Below are positions 26,273 through 35,121 of a stretch of 64,000 bases of DNA, piece after piece. The stretch is from Bacteroidales bacterium (lineage in GTDB: Bacteria; Bacteroidota; Bacteroidia; Bacteroidales; UBA3663). The stretch lies in contig JAFZTS010000042.1 of the NCBI GenBank assembly GCA_017618715.1, positions 61,697-125,696 on the forward strand. Direction: 5' to 3'. Made by a program: the position numbers and the translations under genes. Within the stretch, counting starts at the first letter, position 1, and every line of letters begins with the position of its first letter. A model generated the notes under the pieces. The model was not told the origin of the DNA, made no database searches, and worked only from the letters and a program-made list of their open reading frames with translations.

Positions 26273-26706
26273 TTCTCATCACGAATTAATTTTTTATCAC
26301 GAATTTGAGAATTATAGAATTATTGAATAATGTACAAGCCAGGACGAGCAATATTTTATGCACGAAGTGCAATTTTATGAAACCTATTGAAGGTTTCAAT
26401 TTTCCGGCAGCCTGGCTCGGCTATTGATGCCAGAGCCGCTGCCATTTTCACCTCCCTTCCTTGTTCGAATAATCAAAAAGTACGTTGCTAACATATTCTT
26501 AAATTCGCAAATTCGTGATGAAAAACCAAATAATTCATGATCATTCGCGATAATTCGTGTTAAATCAAAAACCACCACAATTCGCAAATTCGTGATAAAA
26601 AACAAGACATATTCGTGACAAAAACAAATTCATGTCAATTCGTGATAATTCGTGTTAAATCAAAAACCACTACAATTCGATAATTCGTGTTAAAAAACAA
26701 AATATT
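26273..26706. repeat. Intergenic repeat region before the BspA-like gene
   Basis: No gene seen. 26277-26330 and 26500-26700 carry ATTCGTGATAATTCGTGTTA-type units repeated irregularly up to the start codon. A 112-bp palindromic half-element lies between them (26345-26456). No clear promoter was found. Confidence 0.75.
26345..26456. repeat. Half copy of a nested-palindrome element (see 61905-62155)
   Basis: Contains GCACGAAGTGC, a GAAACC...GGTTTC hairpin, and a GGCTCGGCTATTGATGCC module, ending CCATTTTCACCTCC. The same modules form each arm of the element upstream of the GH28 gene. Confidence 0.7.
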
Positions 26707-28230
26707 ATGCAAATCTCTACATCAACTAAATTCCTCGCAGCCGTGCTCATGATAGCCAGCTGCCAGTACGCAACAGCCGAGACCGTCACCGTGACCGAAG
26801 CAGGCACCCTCTCCACCCTCATCGACGCCACCGCCAAGACCACCACGACGTCCCTGAAAGTAAACGGCCCCCTCAACGGAGCCGACATCCTCTTCCTGCG
26901 CCAGATGATGACAGCCGGCCTCACCTCCAGCGAGACCAACGAAGGCGTGCTCGCCGAACTCGACCTCAGCGACGCCACCATCGTCGCCAGCGAAGACATC
27001 TACTACAAGACCAGCAAGGTGAACTACACCACCGCCGACAACGTAATTGGCGACTGGATGTTCAACAATTGCCGCACCCTCACCAGCATCAAGCTGCCCA
27101 AGACGGCCACCCGCATCGGCCAAAGTGCCTTCCTCCGTCTCGAGAGCCTCGTCACCGTCGAGCTTCCCGAAGCCCTCGTCACCATCGACAAGAGCGCATT
27201 CTCCTACAGCAGTGCCATCGCCGAAGTGGCCTTCCCCGCCACGCTCGACAGCATTCAGACCTACGCCTTCCAAAGTGCAACAGGACTGAAGAAGATCAGC
27301 TTTGCCAACGGAGCCACATTGCGCTACATAGGTGAGAGCGCCTTCAGCTATTGCACCGCCCTCGAAGCTGCCGAACTGCCCGCCACTGTGGAAGTCATCG
27401 GAACAAGCGCATTCAGCGGCGATGCAGCCCTGACCAGCTTCACCTTCCCCGCAGCATTGAAGGAGATGGGCAACAACGTCTTCCAGACTTGCACCAGCCT
27501 CAGCGAGGTATCCGAGATTCCCGCAGGTGTCACCAGCCTCGGCTACGGCATCTTCCAGAATGCACCCCTGTCAACCATCTCGGTAAGCAAGGACAACACC
27601 TGCTATGAGGTCCAGGACAACGTGCTCTTCAATGCCGGCAAGACCATCCTGATGTACGTGCCGATGAACTGCGGCAAGACCACCTACACCGTACCATCGA
27701 CCGTAACCGAGATCCTCAATTTCGCCTTCTACAAAGTAGCCACCCTCAAGGAGCTCAAACTCAACGAAGGCCTCACCACCATCTGGAACACCGCATTCTC
27801 GCAGACCGGCCTTGAGACACTGGTCATCCCCAGTACTGTCACCACCATCAGCACCTACATGCTCGAAGGCTGCACCGCGCTCACCGGAGTCACCATCCTC
27901 GGCACCATCAGCGACGTTCCCAACAACGCCTTCCGTGATGCCGCCAACATGGAGCGCATCGCTTTTGCCCAGGCCACACCGCCCACCTTCGTCAAGAACT
28001 CGTTCTACGGCAATCCCGCCACCATCTACGTCTATGTCCCCAGCGAATCCATCCCCGCTTACGAGACAGCCATGACCGTAGCCAACCGCTCGTCCTACGT
28101 CTTCTACGACATCAACACCAGCGACATCCAACAGCCCGAAGCCAATAGCCCGCAGCCGAACCCCATCCGCTACGACCTCCTCGGCCGTCCCATCAAAGGC
28201 ACTGCCAAAGGTTTGTTCATAAAGAAATAA
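26707..28230 (+). CDS. BspA-like leucine-rich repeat surface protein
   Basis: 507 residues. Signal peptide (MQISTSTKFLAAVLMIASC ... ATAE), then a series of LRR_5-type repeats of about 23 residues with the pattern IGxxAFxxCxxLxxVxLPxxVxxI (for example SIKLPKTATRIGQSAF, IGESAFSYCTALEAAELP, IGTSAFSGDAALTSFTFP). The C-terminal tail YDLLGRPIKGTAKGLFIKK resembles the sorting-type tails seen on other exported proteins here. Related BspA proteins mediate adhesion to host or bacterial surfaces. The specific ligand is unknown. Confidence 0.88.
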   Translation: MQISTSTKFLAAVLMIASCQYATAETVTVTEAGTLSTLIDATAKTTTTSLKVNGPLNGADILFLRQMMTAGLTSSETNEGVLAELDLSDATIVASEDIYYKTSKVNYTTADNVIGDWMFNNCRTLTSIKLPKTATRIGQSAFLRLESLVTVELPEALVTIDKSAFSYSSAIAEVAFPATLDSIQTYAFQSATGLKKISFANGATLRYIGESAFSYCTALEAAELPATVEVIGTSAFSGDAALTSFTFPAALKEMGNNVFQTCTSLSEVSEIPAGVTSLGYGIFQNAPLSTISVSKDNTCYEVQDNVLFNAGKTILMYVPMNCGKTTYTVPSTVTEILNFAFYKVATLKELKLNEGLTTIWNTAFSQTGLETLVIPSTVTTISTYMLEGCTALTGVTILGTISDVPNNAFRDAANMERIAFAQATPPTFVKNSFYGNPATIYVYVPSESIPAYETAMTVANRSSYVFYDINTSDIQQPEANSPQPNPIRYDLLGRPIKGTAKGLFIKK

Positions 28231-28641
28231 GCTTGAAGATATCCGTAGAAACTCATTGAGTTTTTGAGTTTCGATGCATTGAGTTATTGAGTTTTCATTG
28301 AGTTTTTCTGTTTTTCCCCGAAAAATTCATCTTTTTCCCAATTTTTTGTGTAAATTTGCACTGCAGTTCAGTAAATAGCTGGATTGCAGTGTATTTTATT
28401 CCACAAACAAAACAAGCAATGAATCGAAAAAATTTCGACTATCGAGAATTCAATCAAGGGGCATCCCCGACCCTACCCGAGTATATACATATTCGCTCCC
28501 CCCTATAAGAGGGGGAGTGGAATATGATACTCAGGGCGGGTCCCGACCCCTTGATTGGGCCGAAAATTCACAGAATTTAACACTTTCGGCAACAGGTTAG
28601 AAGAGTATTGAGTTTTTTAATTCGTGACCAAAAGAAAAGAC
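28231..28641. other. Intergenic region with tandem repeat, -7 box and long hairpin
   Basis: 28246-28310 holds CATTGAGTTTTTGAGTT-type repeats; the first copy, AAACTC-ATT-GAGTTTTT, could end the BspA-like transcript. A TAAATTTG -7 box is at 28351-28358, without a matching TTG. A 105-nt hairpin occupies 28452-28556. No protein gene seen. Confidence 0.6.
28452..28556. repeat. 105-nt long imperfect hairpin upstream of the AraC-type gene
   Basis: The outer arms AATCAAGGGG and CCCCTTGATT are exact complements. Inside pair GAGTAT with ATACTC, CATATTC with GAATATG, and GCTCCCCC with GGGGGAGT around a CTATAA loop. The G/C runs recall the elements at 22889 and 33775, so it may be a repeat relative or a structured leader RNA. 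Confidence 0.7.
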
Positions 28642-29106
28642 ATGAAACATATCGTAGAGAGCGTAGAGGAACTATTCTACGCAAAAGAACCATTTGGAGA
28701 AGTAATCATTGACTCCGTACTGGATGCTGTCCGCAAGACCAGGACGCAGCGGTCGAGCGACATCGCCTTGCTTCTCGATGTTGATCATCATCAGCTGAAC
28801 GCTGCATTCAAGCTGCTCACGGGTATGAACCTGAGCACGCTGATCGTCGAATGGCGTATGATGCAAGCCAAGGATCTGCTCGATGACAAGAGCCTATCCG
28901 TAAAGGAGGTGGCTCACCGCTGTGGTTTCAAACAACAGAAAAACCTCATCCTGGCTTTCCGACGACGTTGGGGCACCACTCCGTATGCCTACCGCACGGG
29001 GAAGTTGCTCCGAAACAGCAATTATGCAGTCAACAAGGACTACCATACGCGGAAGAATGCACTCAACATCGCGAAGGAACATCTCTCCCAAATCGACAAC
29101 TCATGA
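28642..29106 (+). CDS. Short AraC-type HTH DNA-binding protein
   Basis: 154 residues from the ATG at 28642 (a GTG at 28624 is also in frame). Residues about 40-130 form an AraC/XylS double helix-turn-helix: SDIALLLDVDHHQLNAAFKL, LIVEWRMMQAKDLLDDKSLS, VKEVAHRCGFKQQKNLILAF, RRRWGTTPYAYR. There is only a ~35-residue N-terminal segment and no ligand-binding or dimerisation domain, so it is about half the usual AraC length. It stands alone, with the long hairpin upstream and the 42-bp palindromic array starting 32 bp after its stop. Confidence 0.82.
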   Translation: MKHIVESVEELFYAKEPFGEVIIDSVLDAVRKTRTQRSSDIALLLDVDHHQLNAAFKLLTGMNLSTLIVEWRMMQAKDLLDDKSLSVKEVAHRCGFKQQKNLILAFRRRWGTTPYAYRTGKLLRNSNYAVNKDYHTRKNALNIAKEHLSQIDNS

Positions 29107-29138
29107 TAAGAAAAGCTAAAACCCTATTTCAAATCGTC

Positions 29139-29560
29139 GCATGTCCCCCAAGGTTCCTACGAGGATATGCTCAGATTGTGGGATGTCCCCAAACGGTCGC
29201 TGTAGGATATGCTCCGATAGTGGGATGTCTCCTAACGTACGCAGAAGGATATGCCCTAATGGAGGGATGTCCTCTAACGAACGTTGGAGGATATGCATCG
29301 ATGGAAAGATGTCCGCTATCGTTCGCTATAGGATATGCTCCCGAGGTGGCATGTCTTCCAACGATCGTTGAAGGATATGCTCCGATTGTAGAATGTCTTC
29401 TAACGTTCGCTGAAGGATATGCGCTGATGGTGGAATGTCCTCCAACAATCGTTGAAGGATATGCTCCGAAGGTGGCATGTCCCCTAACGGACGTGGGAGG
29501 ATATGGTTCTGCAGAATGATGTCCTCTTACGTACGTTGGGGGACATGCGGGGTTTTGATC
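29139..29560. repeat. Array 1: ten 42-bp palindromic units
   Basis: Units begin (A)GGATATGC at 29162, 29204, 29246, 29288, 29330, 29372, 29414, 29456, 29498 and 29540: exactly 42 bp each time, although the sequence has diverged considerably. Each period holds a palindrome of about 32 bp, GCATRTCCTYCAACG, two bases, CGTTGRAGGAYATGC, plus a ~10-bp spacer (CTCCGATGGT-like). GGATATGC also pairs with the following GCATGTCC, so dyad centres alternate every 21 bp. Both strands stay open because 42 is divisible by 3; I see no sign of translation. No promoter points in from the right; it may be the 3' tail of the AraC-type mRNA. Confidence 0.9.
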
Positions 29561-29816
29561 ACGAAGAGGATATTTACTGATGAAACCAGGGTGAAATTGC
29601 GTTTCGAGGTGAAAATTTGAGGCAAAAGAGGCAAAAAACAACATTATCATGTAAATCATGGCAACATACGACTCGACATATCCATTAAGTTTGTAAATTT
29701 GCGCCGCAAAATTTGCAAGGTTGATGAATTTGAATTGTATTTTTGTCCAATCGTCAACAGTTCTGAGATAATAGTTATTACACAAAATTTTTGTTTGTAT
29801 CTGAAAGATAAATAAA
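29561..29816. other. AT-rich region before the broken adhesin-like gene
   Basis: Nothing gene-like. A -7 box TAAATTTG at 29694-29701 lacks a TTG at the normal distance. Confidence 0.4.
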
Positions 29817-30749
29817 TTGTTAATTTGCTTCTTCGCGCTGTTAGGTATGGCGCAATTGGCTTGGGCTGACGGCATCAACTACATCTACTATACGATCGAT
29901 GCTCAGACCCACGAGGTGACTACTAACACTGGGATCAAAGAAACCACCGAGTATAGTGTTCTGGAATCAACGACTGACGTAACCGGTTCGACCTTCACCG
30001 AATTCGACGGATGGTGGGTTGTCAAGGAGCCGGTAGTCTTCAACAAACGCATCATAGTGAAACATGACACCAAGATCATCCTCTGCGACTACATGACGCT
30101 CACTGCCAATCAGGGTATTTTCATCAAGGAGGGTGCCACGCTGACCATCTATGCGCAATCGACAAATGAGAGTGTAATGGGAACGCTCGTTGCCCGCACC
30201 ACCGAGAACGACAAGGCTGCCATCGGCGGCGAGAAGAACACGATGGCAGGACGGCTCTTCATTCAGCAACAACGACATTGCTGTTGAAAGAAACGCAATC
30301 GACGCTACAGCTGATAGCCCAGGCTATATCAATGCTGTCGCCACTGCTACCTACAAGTCCGAATACGCAACCTATACCTTTACCGATGAGCAAAGCATGT
30401 CGCTCTATTATACCTACAAACTCGACGAGGACGATAACACGACAACGGTGACCAACTACAACGGACACTCCGGGAATGTTCAGCTCACCGGCCGCACACT
30501 CTACAAGGACAACAAGTGGAACACGCTCTGCCTGCCCTTTGACGTGGAGGACGGCGACACTGACGACAACCTCACCTTCACGGGCACGCCCCTCGCGGGA
30601 GCTGCAGTGAAGGAGCTTCAGGAAGCAATCTACGATCCCGCCACCGGCTCGCTGACGCTGAACTTCGAGGATGCCACCAAGATCAAGGCCGGATGCCCAC
30701 ACAGCGCGGCATCTATATCAACAATGGTCGAAAGATCATGATCAAGTAA
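29817..30749 (+). pseudogene. Broken adhesin/secreted-repeat type gene
   Basis: Pieces of one Bacteroidales secreted protein in different frames. Frame 1 (29817-30287) starts inside a signal peptide (ICFFALLGMAQLAWADG) with no good ATG and reads to GGEKNTMAGRLF. Near 30260 the sense frame shifts to SSFSNNDIAVERNAID and continues to WNTLCLPFDVEDGD, TGTPLAGAAVKELQEAIYD and KIKAG. A further shift near 30690 leads to a proper tail, RGIYINNGRKIMIK, and a stop at 30747-30749. KAG would normally be followed by more sequence before the tail, so an internal deletion is likely. The 5' end, frame and 3' part are thus all damaged. Confidence 0.8.
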
Positions 30750-30770
30750 ATCAGTAGCCATCATAACTGT

Positions 30771-30812
30771 AAATCAATCCCCGAGGACCGATTGGTTCTC
30801 GGGGATTGATTT
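30771..30812. terminator. Intrinsic terminator-like hairpin after the broken gene
   Basis: A perfect 15-bp stem: AAATCAATCCCCGAG with CTCGGGGATTGATTT, 12-nt loop. Confidence 0.8.
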
Positions 30813-30844
30813 ATGACATTTCAAGAAAAAAAGTGGACGAATAT

Positions 30845-30875
30845 TTGGAGATGTCGGAAAAAAGGCGTAGATTTG
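30845..30875 (+). promoter_or_regulatory. Promoter of the ADP-ribosylglycohydrolase gene
   Basis: TTG (30845-30847), 20 bp, TAGATTTG (30868-30875), 19 bp before the ATG. Confidence 0.68.
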
Positions 30876-30894
30876 CAGCGATTCAATACGAAAA

Positions 30895-32796
30895 ATGATG
30901 GAAAAATATTATAAAGACGGGAAGGTGGGACTTCAGACAAAAGCTGGAGAGGTTTTGACTGAGGCGATGTTTGACAGTATAGAGCCACTGAGTGACAATG
31001 TGCCCATTCTGGTTGGCTACATCGGAAGGCATCCATACGTGATCAGGAAGAGCGACGGAAGAGTGATTGACTTTTTCCGGATTGATGCGCGCACCATTGA
31101 AGCGGCATTGGAAAAAGTGATGAACTGGGTATTGCCCGGGCTTCAGCTCTTCTACAGGGACACGGATACTCCCATCGATGTGGAAAAGACGTTTCATGTC
31201 GGTGATATACTCCGTGCAGGATTCTTCATCGACATGAGTCCCTACGCAGGAAAGCCGATGCACCGTTACAGGTATATCATCGCCTCTTCCCATGCAGCAT
31301 CATTGGCTAAGTCTGGAATCCGTTACCCATTGCATATCCTCCACTACAACTCCTACCTGAAGGTGATGGATATCTATGAGAAGTCGGGCGTCACACAGAT
31401 ATTCCTGCTTCATGTTCCCGCAAAAGCAATCTTCCTGCCTGGAATAAACGGACGGTTGAATTTCTCCTTTAATGGCGAAGAAACGTTGATTGATATTGCG
31501 AGAAAAAGCCTGGACACAAAACTTACCCTCCCTCCTAAAGAATTGCTTGAAGAGACGGGGTGGCTTGACCGAACATCGTGGCATGTCGGCATAGACAAAG
31601 ACGGTCAACCATTGTCCCTGTTCCCCAATATATTGGTAGCCAATGAAAATACACTCAATATGGGAAAGTCCATAAGGGAAATGGCAAAGGATACCGACAC
31701 AATCAATTTGATACTCGAGAATATGGAATCAAACAATACATTGCAGGACAGAATACGCGGTTCGCTGATCGGTGGTGCCATCGGCGATGCTTTGGGATAT
31801 CCCGTGGAGTTCATCCAATCCTTCGAGAGAATACAGGCTAAATACGGTGAACGTGGCATCACACGTTTGGATACAAAGCCGCACCTCTTGAAAGAGGCAG
31901 ATCAAAAGAGCAAGGCCGTGGTGTCGGACGATACGCAGATGACACTCTTCACGGCGAATGGACTATTGAATGCCATCGAAAAGGGTGTTTTGCCCAAATA
32001 TGGCATTTGCAAAGCTTATATCGAATGGTATCAGACTCAAACAGGGAAGAAGTCATCGAAGTATAAGGATTGCTGGATTAGCAGTGTGCCCGAACTGAAC
32101 GCTAGACGTGCGCCAGGTCTCACCTGTTTGTCTGCTTTGGAAAACATCTATCGCGGCAAGGAACCCAACAACAACAGCAAGGGTTGCGGCGGTGTGATGC
32201 GCGTGGCTCCTATCCCACTCTATGCCGCTGTCGATGGACGGATGAGCATCGAGGATGCGGACCTGTTGGCTGGCGAAGCTGCTGAAATAACTCATCAGCA
32301 TCCGTTGGGATACATCCCTGCCGCACTGATGTCGCATGTCATCTATAGGCTCGCCCTCGACCCTGAGCCTACTCAGGACAGCTTGAAACGATATATCCGT
32401 GAGGGTGTCGAGGAGATTCGCAAACTGTACCAAGCCCATACAGCTGATGTGGATTATATGGCTGAACTGGCAGAGCGTGCCATTCACCTGCTTGACAACA
32501 GCAAGACGGACGTGGAGAATATCGGTCTTCTGGGCGAAGGATGGACGGGTGAAGAGGCATTGGCCATTGCCCTCTATTGTGCCTTGAAGCACTTCGACAG
32601 CTTCGAGGATGCAATGATTGCGTCGGTGAATCATGGTGGTGACAGCGACAGTACCGGAGCCGTTACGGGCAATATTATCGGTGCAGCCGTCGGGTATGAT
32701 GCCATTCCCCAGTTCTTCAAGGATGACCTGGAGATGCATGACCTCATCCTCCACATGGCCGATGATATTTATCGTGGAGAAATTACCAAGATGTAA
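30895..32796 (+). CDS. ADP-ribosylglycohydrolase with a ~280-residue N-terminal extension
   Basis: 633 residues, no signal peptide. From about residue 282 (LQDRIRGSLIGGAIGDALGYPVE) to the end it is a DraG/ARH-type ADP-ribosylglycohydrolase, which removes ADP-ribose from proteins or small molecules. The Mg-binding motifs are Ser344-Asp345-Asp346-Thr347 and Gly-Gly-Asp583-Ser-Asp585-Ser-Thr587. Residues 3-32 look like one WG-type repeat (KYYKDGKVGLQTKAGEVL). Residues about 85-230 (VGDILRAGFFIDMS; HRYRYIIASSHAAS; ILHYNSYLKVMDIYEKSGV) match no family I recognise. It stands alone between two terminators with its own promoter. Codon use is more AT-rich than the flanking operons, hinting at transfer. 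Confidence 0.85.
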   Translation: MMEKYYKDGKVGLQTKAGEVLTEAMFDSIEPLSDNVPILVGYIGRHPYVIRKSDGRVIDFFRIDARTIEAALEKVMNWVLPGLQLFYRDTDTPIDVEKTFHVGDILRAGFFIDMSPYAGKPMHRYRYIIASSHAASLAKSGIRYPLHILHYNSYLKVMDIYEKSGVTQIFLLHVPAKAIFLPGINGRLNFSFNGEETLIDIARKSLDTKLTLPPKELLEETGWLDRTSWHVGIDKDGQPLSLFPNILVANENTLNMGKSIREMAKDTDTINLILENMESNNTLQDRIRGSLIGGAIGDALGYPVEFIQSFERIQAKYGERGITRLDTKPHLLKEADQKSKAVVSDDTQMTLFTANGLLNAIEKGVLPKYGICKAYIEWYQTQTGKKSSKYKDCWISSVPELNARRAPGLTCLSALENIYRGKEPNNNSKGCGGVMRVAPIPLYAAVDGRMSIEDADLLAGEAAEITHQHPLGYIPAALMSHVIYRLALDPEPTQDSLKRYIREGVEEIRKLYQAHTADVDYMAELAERAIHLLDNSKTDVENIGLLGEGWTGEEALAIALYCALKHFDSFEDAMIASVNHGGDSDSTGAVTGNIIGAAVGYDAIPQFFKDDLEMHDLILHMADDIYRGEITKM

Positions 32797-32821
32797 AGCA
32801 TATAAGCTGTATAGAACAAAA

Positions 32822-32852
32822 AGAGGCCGCAGACATCACATCTGCGGCCTCT
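32822..32852. terminator. Intrinsic terminator between converging genes
   Basis: A 12-bp perfect stem: AGAGGCCGCAGA with TCTGCGGCCTCT, 7-nt loop. On the minus strand TTTTTG follows, so it best serves the fructokinase gene; it may also stop the glycohydrolase transcript. Confidence 0.85.
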
Positions 32853-32877
32853 GCCATCATTAATAATAAAATACACG

Positions 32878-33756
32878 TTATGCTTCGAGAATCTCCTTGG
32901 GGAAGACGGGTGTGGCGCCTTCTTGGGTGCATACGAATGCACTGGCCTTGACGGCGATGCGATGGGCATCCTGTATGCTCTTGCCCTTGAGATACTGGGC
33001 GACGAAGGTGGCGGTGAACGAATCACCTGCTCCGACGGTGTCGGCGACCTTTACCTTGGGCGTATCGACGTAGGAGTTCTCGTTTTCGGTGAAGACATTC
33101 GAACCGATGGCACCACAGGTGAGGATGACGGTCTGGAGGGTGTCGAACATGCTGATGAGCTGACGGCAACGCTCTTCGGCCGAGCCCTGCAGGTGGAAGA
33201 GTGCGCTGACAATCTCGATCTCCTCCTCGTTGAGCTTGAGGATGGTGGCACGACGCAGGCTCTCCTCGATGACCTCCAGGCTGTAGAAATGCTGACGGAG
33301 GTTGATGTCGTAGATGCGCTCGGTGTCTTCGTCCATGGTGTCGAGGAACTTGAGGATAGTCTGACGGCTCACCTCGCTGCGCTGTGCCAGCGAACCGAAG
33401 CAGACAGCGCGTGTGCGCTTGGCTATCTCTGCAAGCTCGTCGGTCCAGGGGATGTTGTCCCAAGCCACGTTCTCGCAGATCTCGTATGCGGGGATGCCGT
33501 CACCACTGAGGGTTACCTGTACGGTGCCCGTGGGATAAGCTACGCGTGCGATGCGATTGTCGAGCTTGATATTCTTGATGATGTCGATGATCTCGTCGCC
33601 AAGAGCGTCCTGGCCCACTGCCGAGATGACCATGCTGTGCCAGCCGAACTGACCTGCGTGATATGCAAAGTTGGTTGGAGCACCTCCAAACTTGCGGCCT
33701 TCGGGGAAGCAATCCCAAAGAGCTTCGCCAATTCCTACGATAATGTCTTTTTTCAT
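32878..33756 (-). CDS. Fructokinase (PfkB family)
   Basis: 292 residues, cytoplasmic. The PfkB N-terminal signature GEALWDCFPEGRKFGGAPTN and C-terminal signature DTVGAGDSFTATFV, with catalytic-type Asp245, mark a ribokinase-family sugar kinase. GGAPTNFAYHAGQFG is the form usual in fructokinases. It would phosphorylate fructose released by the GH32 enzymes and imported by the neighbouring transporter. It is the last gene of the leftward fructan locus and ends at a terminator. Confidence 0.9.
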   Translation of the reverse strand: MKKDIIVGIGEALWDCFPEGRKFGGAPTNFAYHAGQFGWHSMVISAVGQDALGDEIIDIIKNIKLDNRIARVAYPTGTVQVTLSGDGIPAYEICENVAWDNIPWTDELAEIAKRTRAVCFGSLAQRSEVSRQTILKFLDTMDEDTERIYDINLRQHFYSLEVIEESLRRATILKLNEEEIEIVSALFHLQGSAEERCRQLISMFDTLQTVILTCGAIGSNVFTENENSYVDTPKVKVADTVGAGDSFTATFVAQYLKGKSIQDAHRIAVKASAFVCTQEGATPVFPKEILEA

Positions 33757-33774
33757 ATTATCAGGTTATTATGG

Positions 33775-33888
33775 GACCCCCTCTAATCCCCCTGCTTAGG
33801 GGGGAAGAACGGAGCCTAAAAAATAAATATATTGTTTCTTGACTTCGGCCCAAGGTCATCCCCCTAAGAAGGGGGACCGAGGGGGTCT
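33775..33888. repeat. CCCCCTCTAATCCCCC palindromic element between transporter and kinase genes
   Basis: Left arm GACCCCCTCTAATCCCCC, right arm CCCCCT..GGGGGACCGAGGGGGTC, with inner GGGGGG/CCCCC pairing; 114 bp. It fills nearly the whole intergenic gap. The relative at 22889-22973 lies in a coding sequence. Confidence 0.85.
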
Positions 33889-33894
33889 GTTAAT

Positions 33895-35052
33895 TTAGTT
33901 TTTGATATTCTTGATATAGGTGAAGAGATAGATGACGCCGACGGCCATGACAGCGACAGCACCGGCCTGACCCATGGCATCGCTCATGAAGCCCATGATG
34001 AGGGGGAATACAGTGCCACCGAAGAGACCCATGATCATCAGACCGCTGACTTCGTTCTGCTTTTCAGGAACGGAGAGCAGTGCCTCGGAGAAGGACATCG
34101 AGAAGATGTTGGAGTTGCCGTAGCCTACGAGGGCGATGGCGGTGTAGAGCATCCACTTCTCGGTGCCGATGAACATGCCGCACATGGAGAGGGCCATCAG
34201 GATGACACTGATGATGAAGAACCAGCGCGTCTTCATGATGCGGAGGAAGAACGATCCGGTGAAGGCGCCGATAGTACGGAAGATGAAGTAGAGCGAGGTG
34301 GCGAAGGCGGCATCGTTGAGCGACATGCCCAGACGCTCCATGAGGAGCTTGGGAGCCGTGGTGTTGGTGCCCACGTCGATACCCACATGGCACATGATGG
34401 CGAAGAACGACAGGAGCACGATGGGCTTCTTGAGCAGCGCCAGGCAATCCATGAACGACGAAGACTTGCCGCCGCTAATCTCCTCGTAGATGGGAGTTGC
34501 CCAAAGCAGGGCTGTGGATAGTACACCTATTACGAAGTAGATCATGAACAACACGCGCCAGTCGTAACCGAACGACGGGATGACCTGTGTTGCACCCCAC
34601 ATGGCAAGATAAGGAGCCAGGAATGATGCGATGGCCTTGACGAACTGTCCGAAGGTCAGCGTCGATGCGAGGTTCTTGTCGCCAATCACCAGCATGGCCA
34701 ACGGATTGATGCTGGTCTGCATCAGAGCGTTGCCGATACCGAGGAGCGAGAAGGCCACGAGCATCACTGCGAACGACTTGCCGAACAAGGGGATGAACAG
34801 CGAGACCACGGTGACGATAAGCGAGAGCAGAACGGTCTTCTTGCGGCCAATCTTGTTCATCAACATGCCAGTAGGAACACTGAAGATAAGGAACCAGAAG
34901 AATACCAGCGAAGGGAACACGTTGGCCACCGAGTCGGAGAGCTGGAGGTCCTCCTTGACGTAGTTGGATGCGATGCCGACCAGATCGACGAAGCCCATAC
35001 AGAAGAACGCGAGCATCACGGGGATGATGGCAAGAGCAGAGGTCTTTTTCAT
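33895..35052 (-). CDS. MFS sugar transporter (FucP/GlcP-like), likely fructose importer
   Basis: 385 residues with about twelve membrane helices. The N-terminal half holds FFCMGFVDLVGIASNYVKED, GMLMNKIGRKKTVLL (MFS loop 2-3 motif) and LLGIGNALMQTSINPLAM. It ends VYLFTYIKNIKN-like. It matches the glucose/galactose/fucose-H+ symporter group used for monosaccharide import across the inner membrane in PULs. Set between GH32 and fructokinase genes, fructose is the expected substrate. A repeat-filled gap of 69 bp separates it from the GH32 stop. Confidence 0.88.
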   Translation of the reverse strand: MKKTSALAIIPVMLAFFCMGFVDLVGIASNYVKEDLQLSDSVANVFPSLVFFWFLIFSVPTGMLMNKIGRKKTVLLSLIVTVVSLFIPLFGKSFAVMLVAFSLLGIGNALMQTSINPLAMLVIGDKNLASTLTFGQFVKAIASFLAPYLAMWGATQVIPSFGYDWRVLFMIYFVIGVLSTALLWATPIYEEISGGKSSSFMDCLALLKKPIVLLSFFAIMCHVGIDVGTNTTAPKLLMERLGMSLNDAAFATSLYFIFRTIGAFTGSFFLRIMKTRWFFIISVILMALSMCGMFIGTEKWMLYTAIALVGYGNSNIFSMSFSEALLSVPEKQNEVSGLMIMGLFGGTVFPLIMGFMSDAMGQAGAVAVMAVGVIYLFTYIKNIKN

Positions 35053-35054
35053 TG

Positions 35055-35118
35055 TTTATCGGAGTTTTTCGGAGTTATCGGAGTGATCAGAGTAATCGGA
35101 GTAATCAGAGTAATCGGA
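35055..35118 (-). repeat. TACTCCGAT-type short tandem repeat before the transporter gene
   Basis: On the minus strand, units of GATTACTCC/GATTACTCT run up to the transporter start, the same orientation relative to the gene as the other copies. Confidence 0.87.
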
Positions 35119-35121
35119 GAA

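Noticed and set aside
29139..29560. CRISPR array or tandem-repeat protein gene
   Set aside because: Units differ throughout with no constant repeat and unique spacers, and no cas genes are nearby. Open frames on both strands follow from the 42-bp period; none has a credible start or family similarity.
30190..30741. Independent 183-codon gene
   Set aside because: It is the shifted middle part of the broken adhesin-like gene: it continues the upstream frame and lacks its own start region and correct C-terminus.
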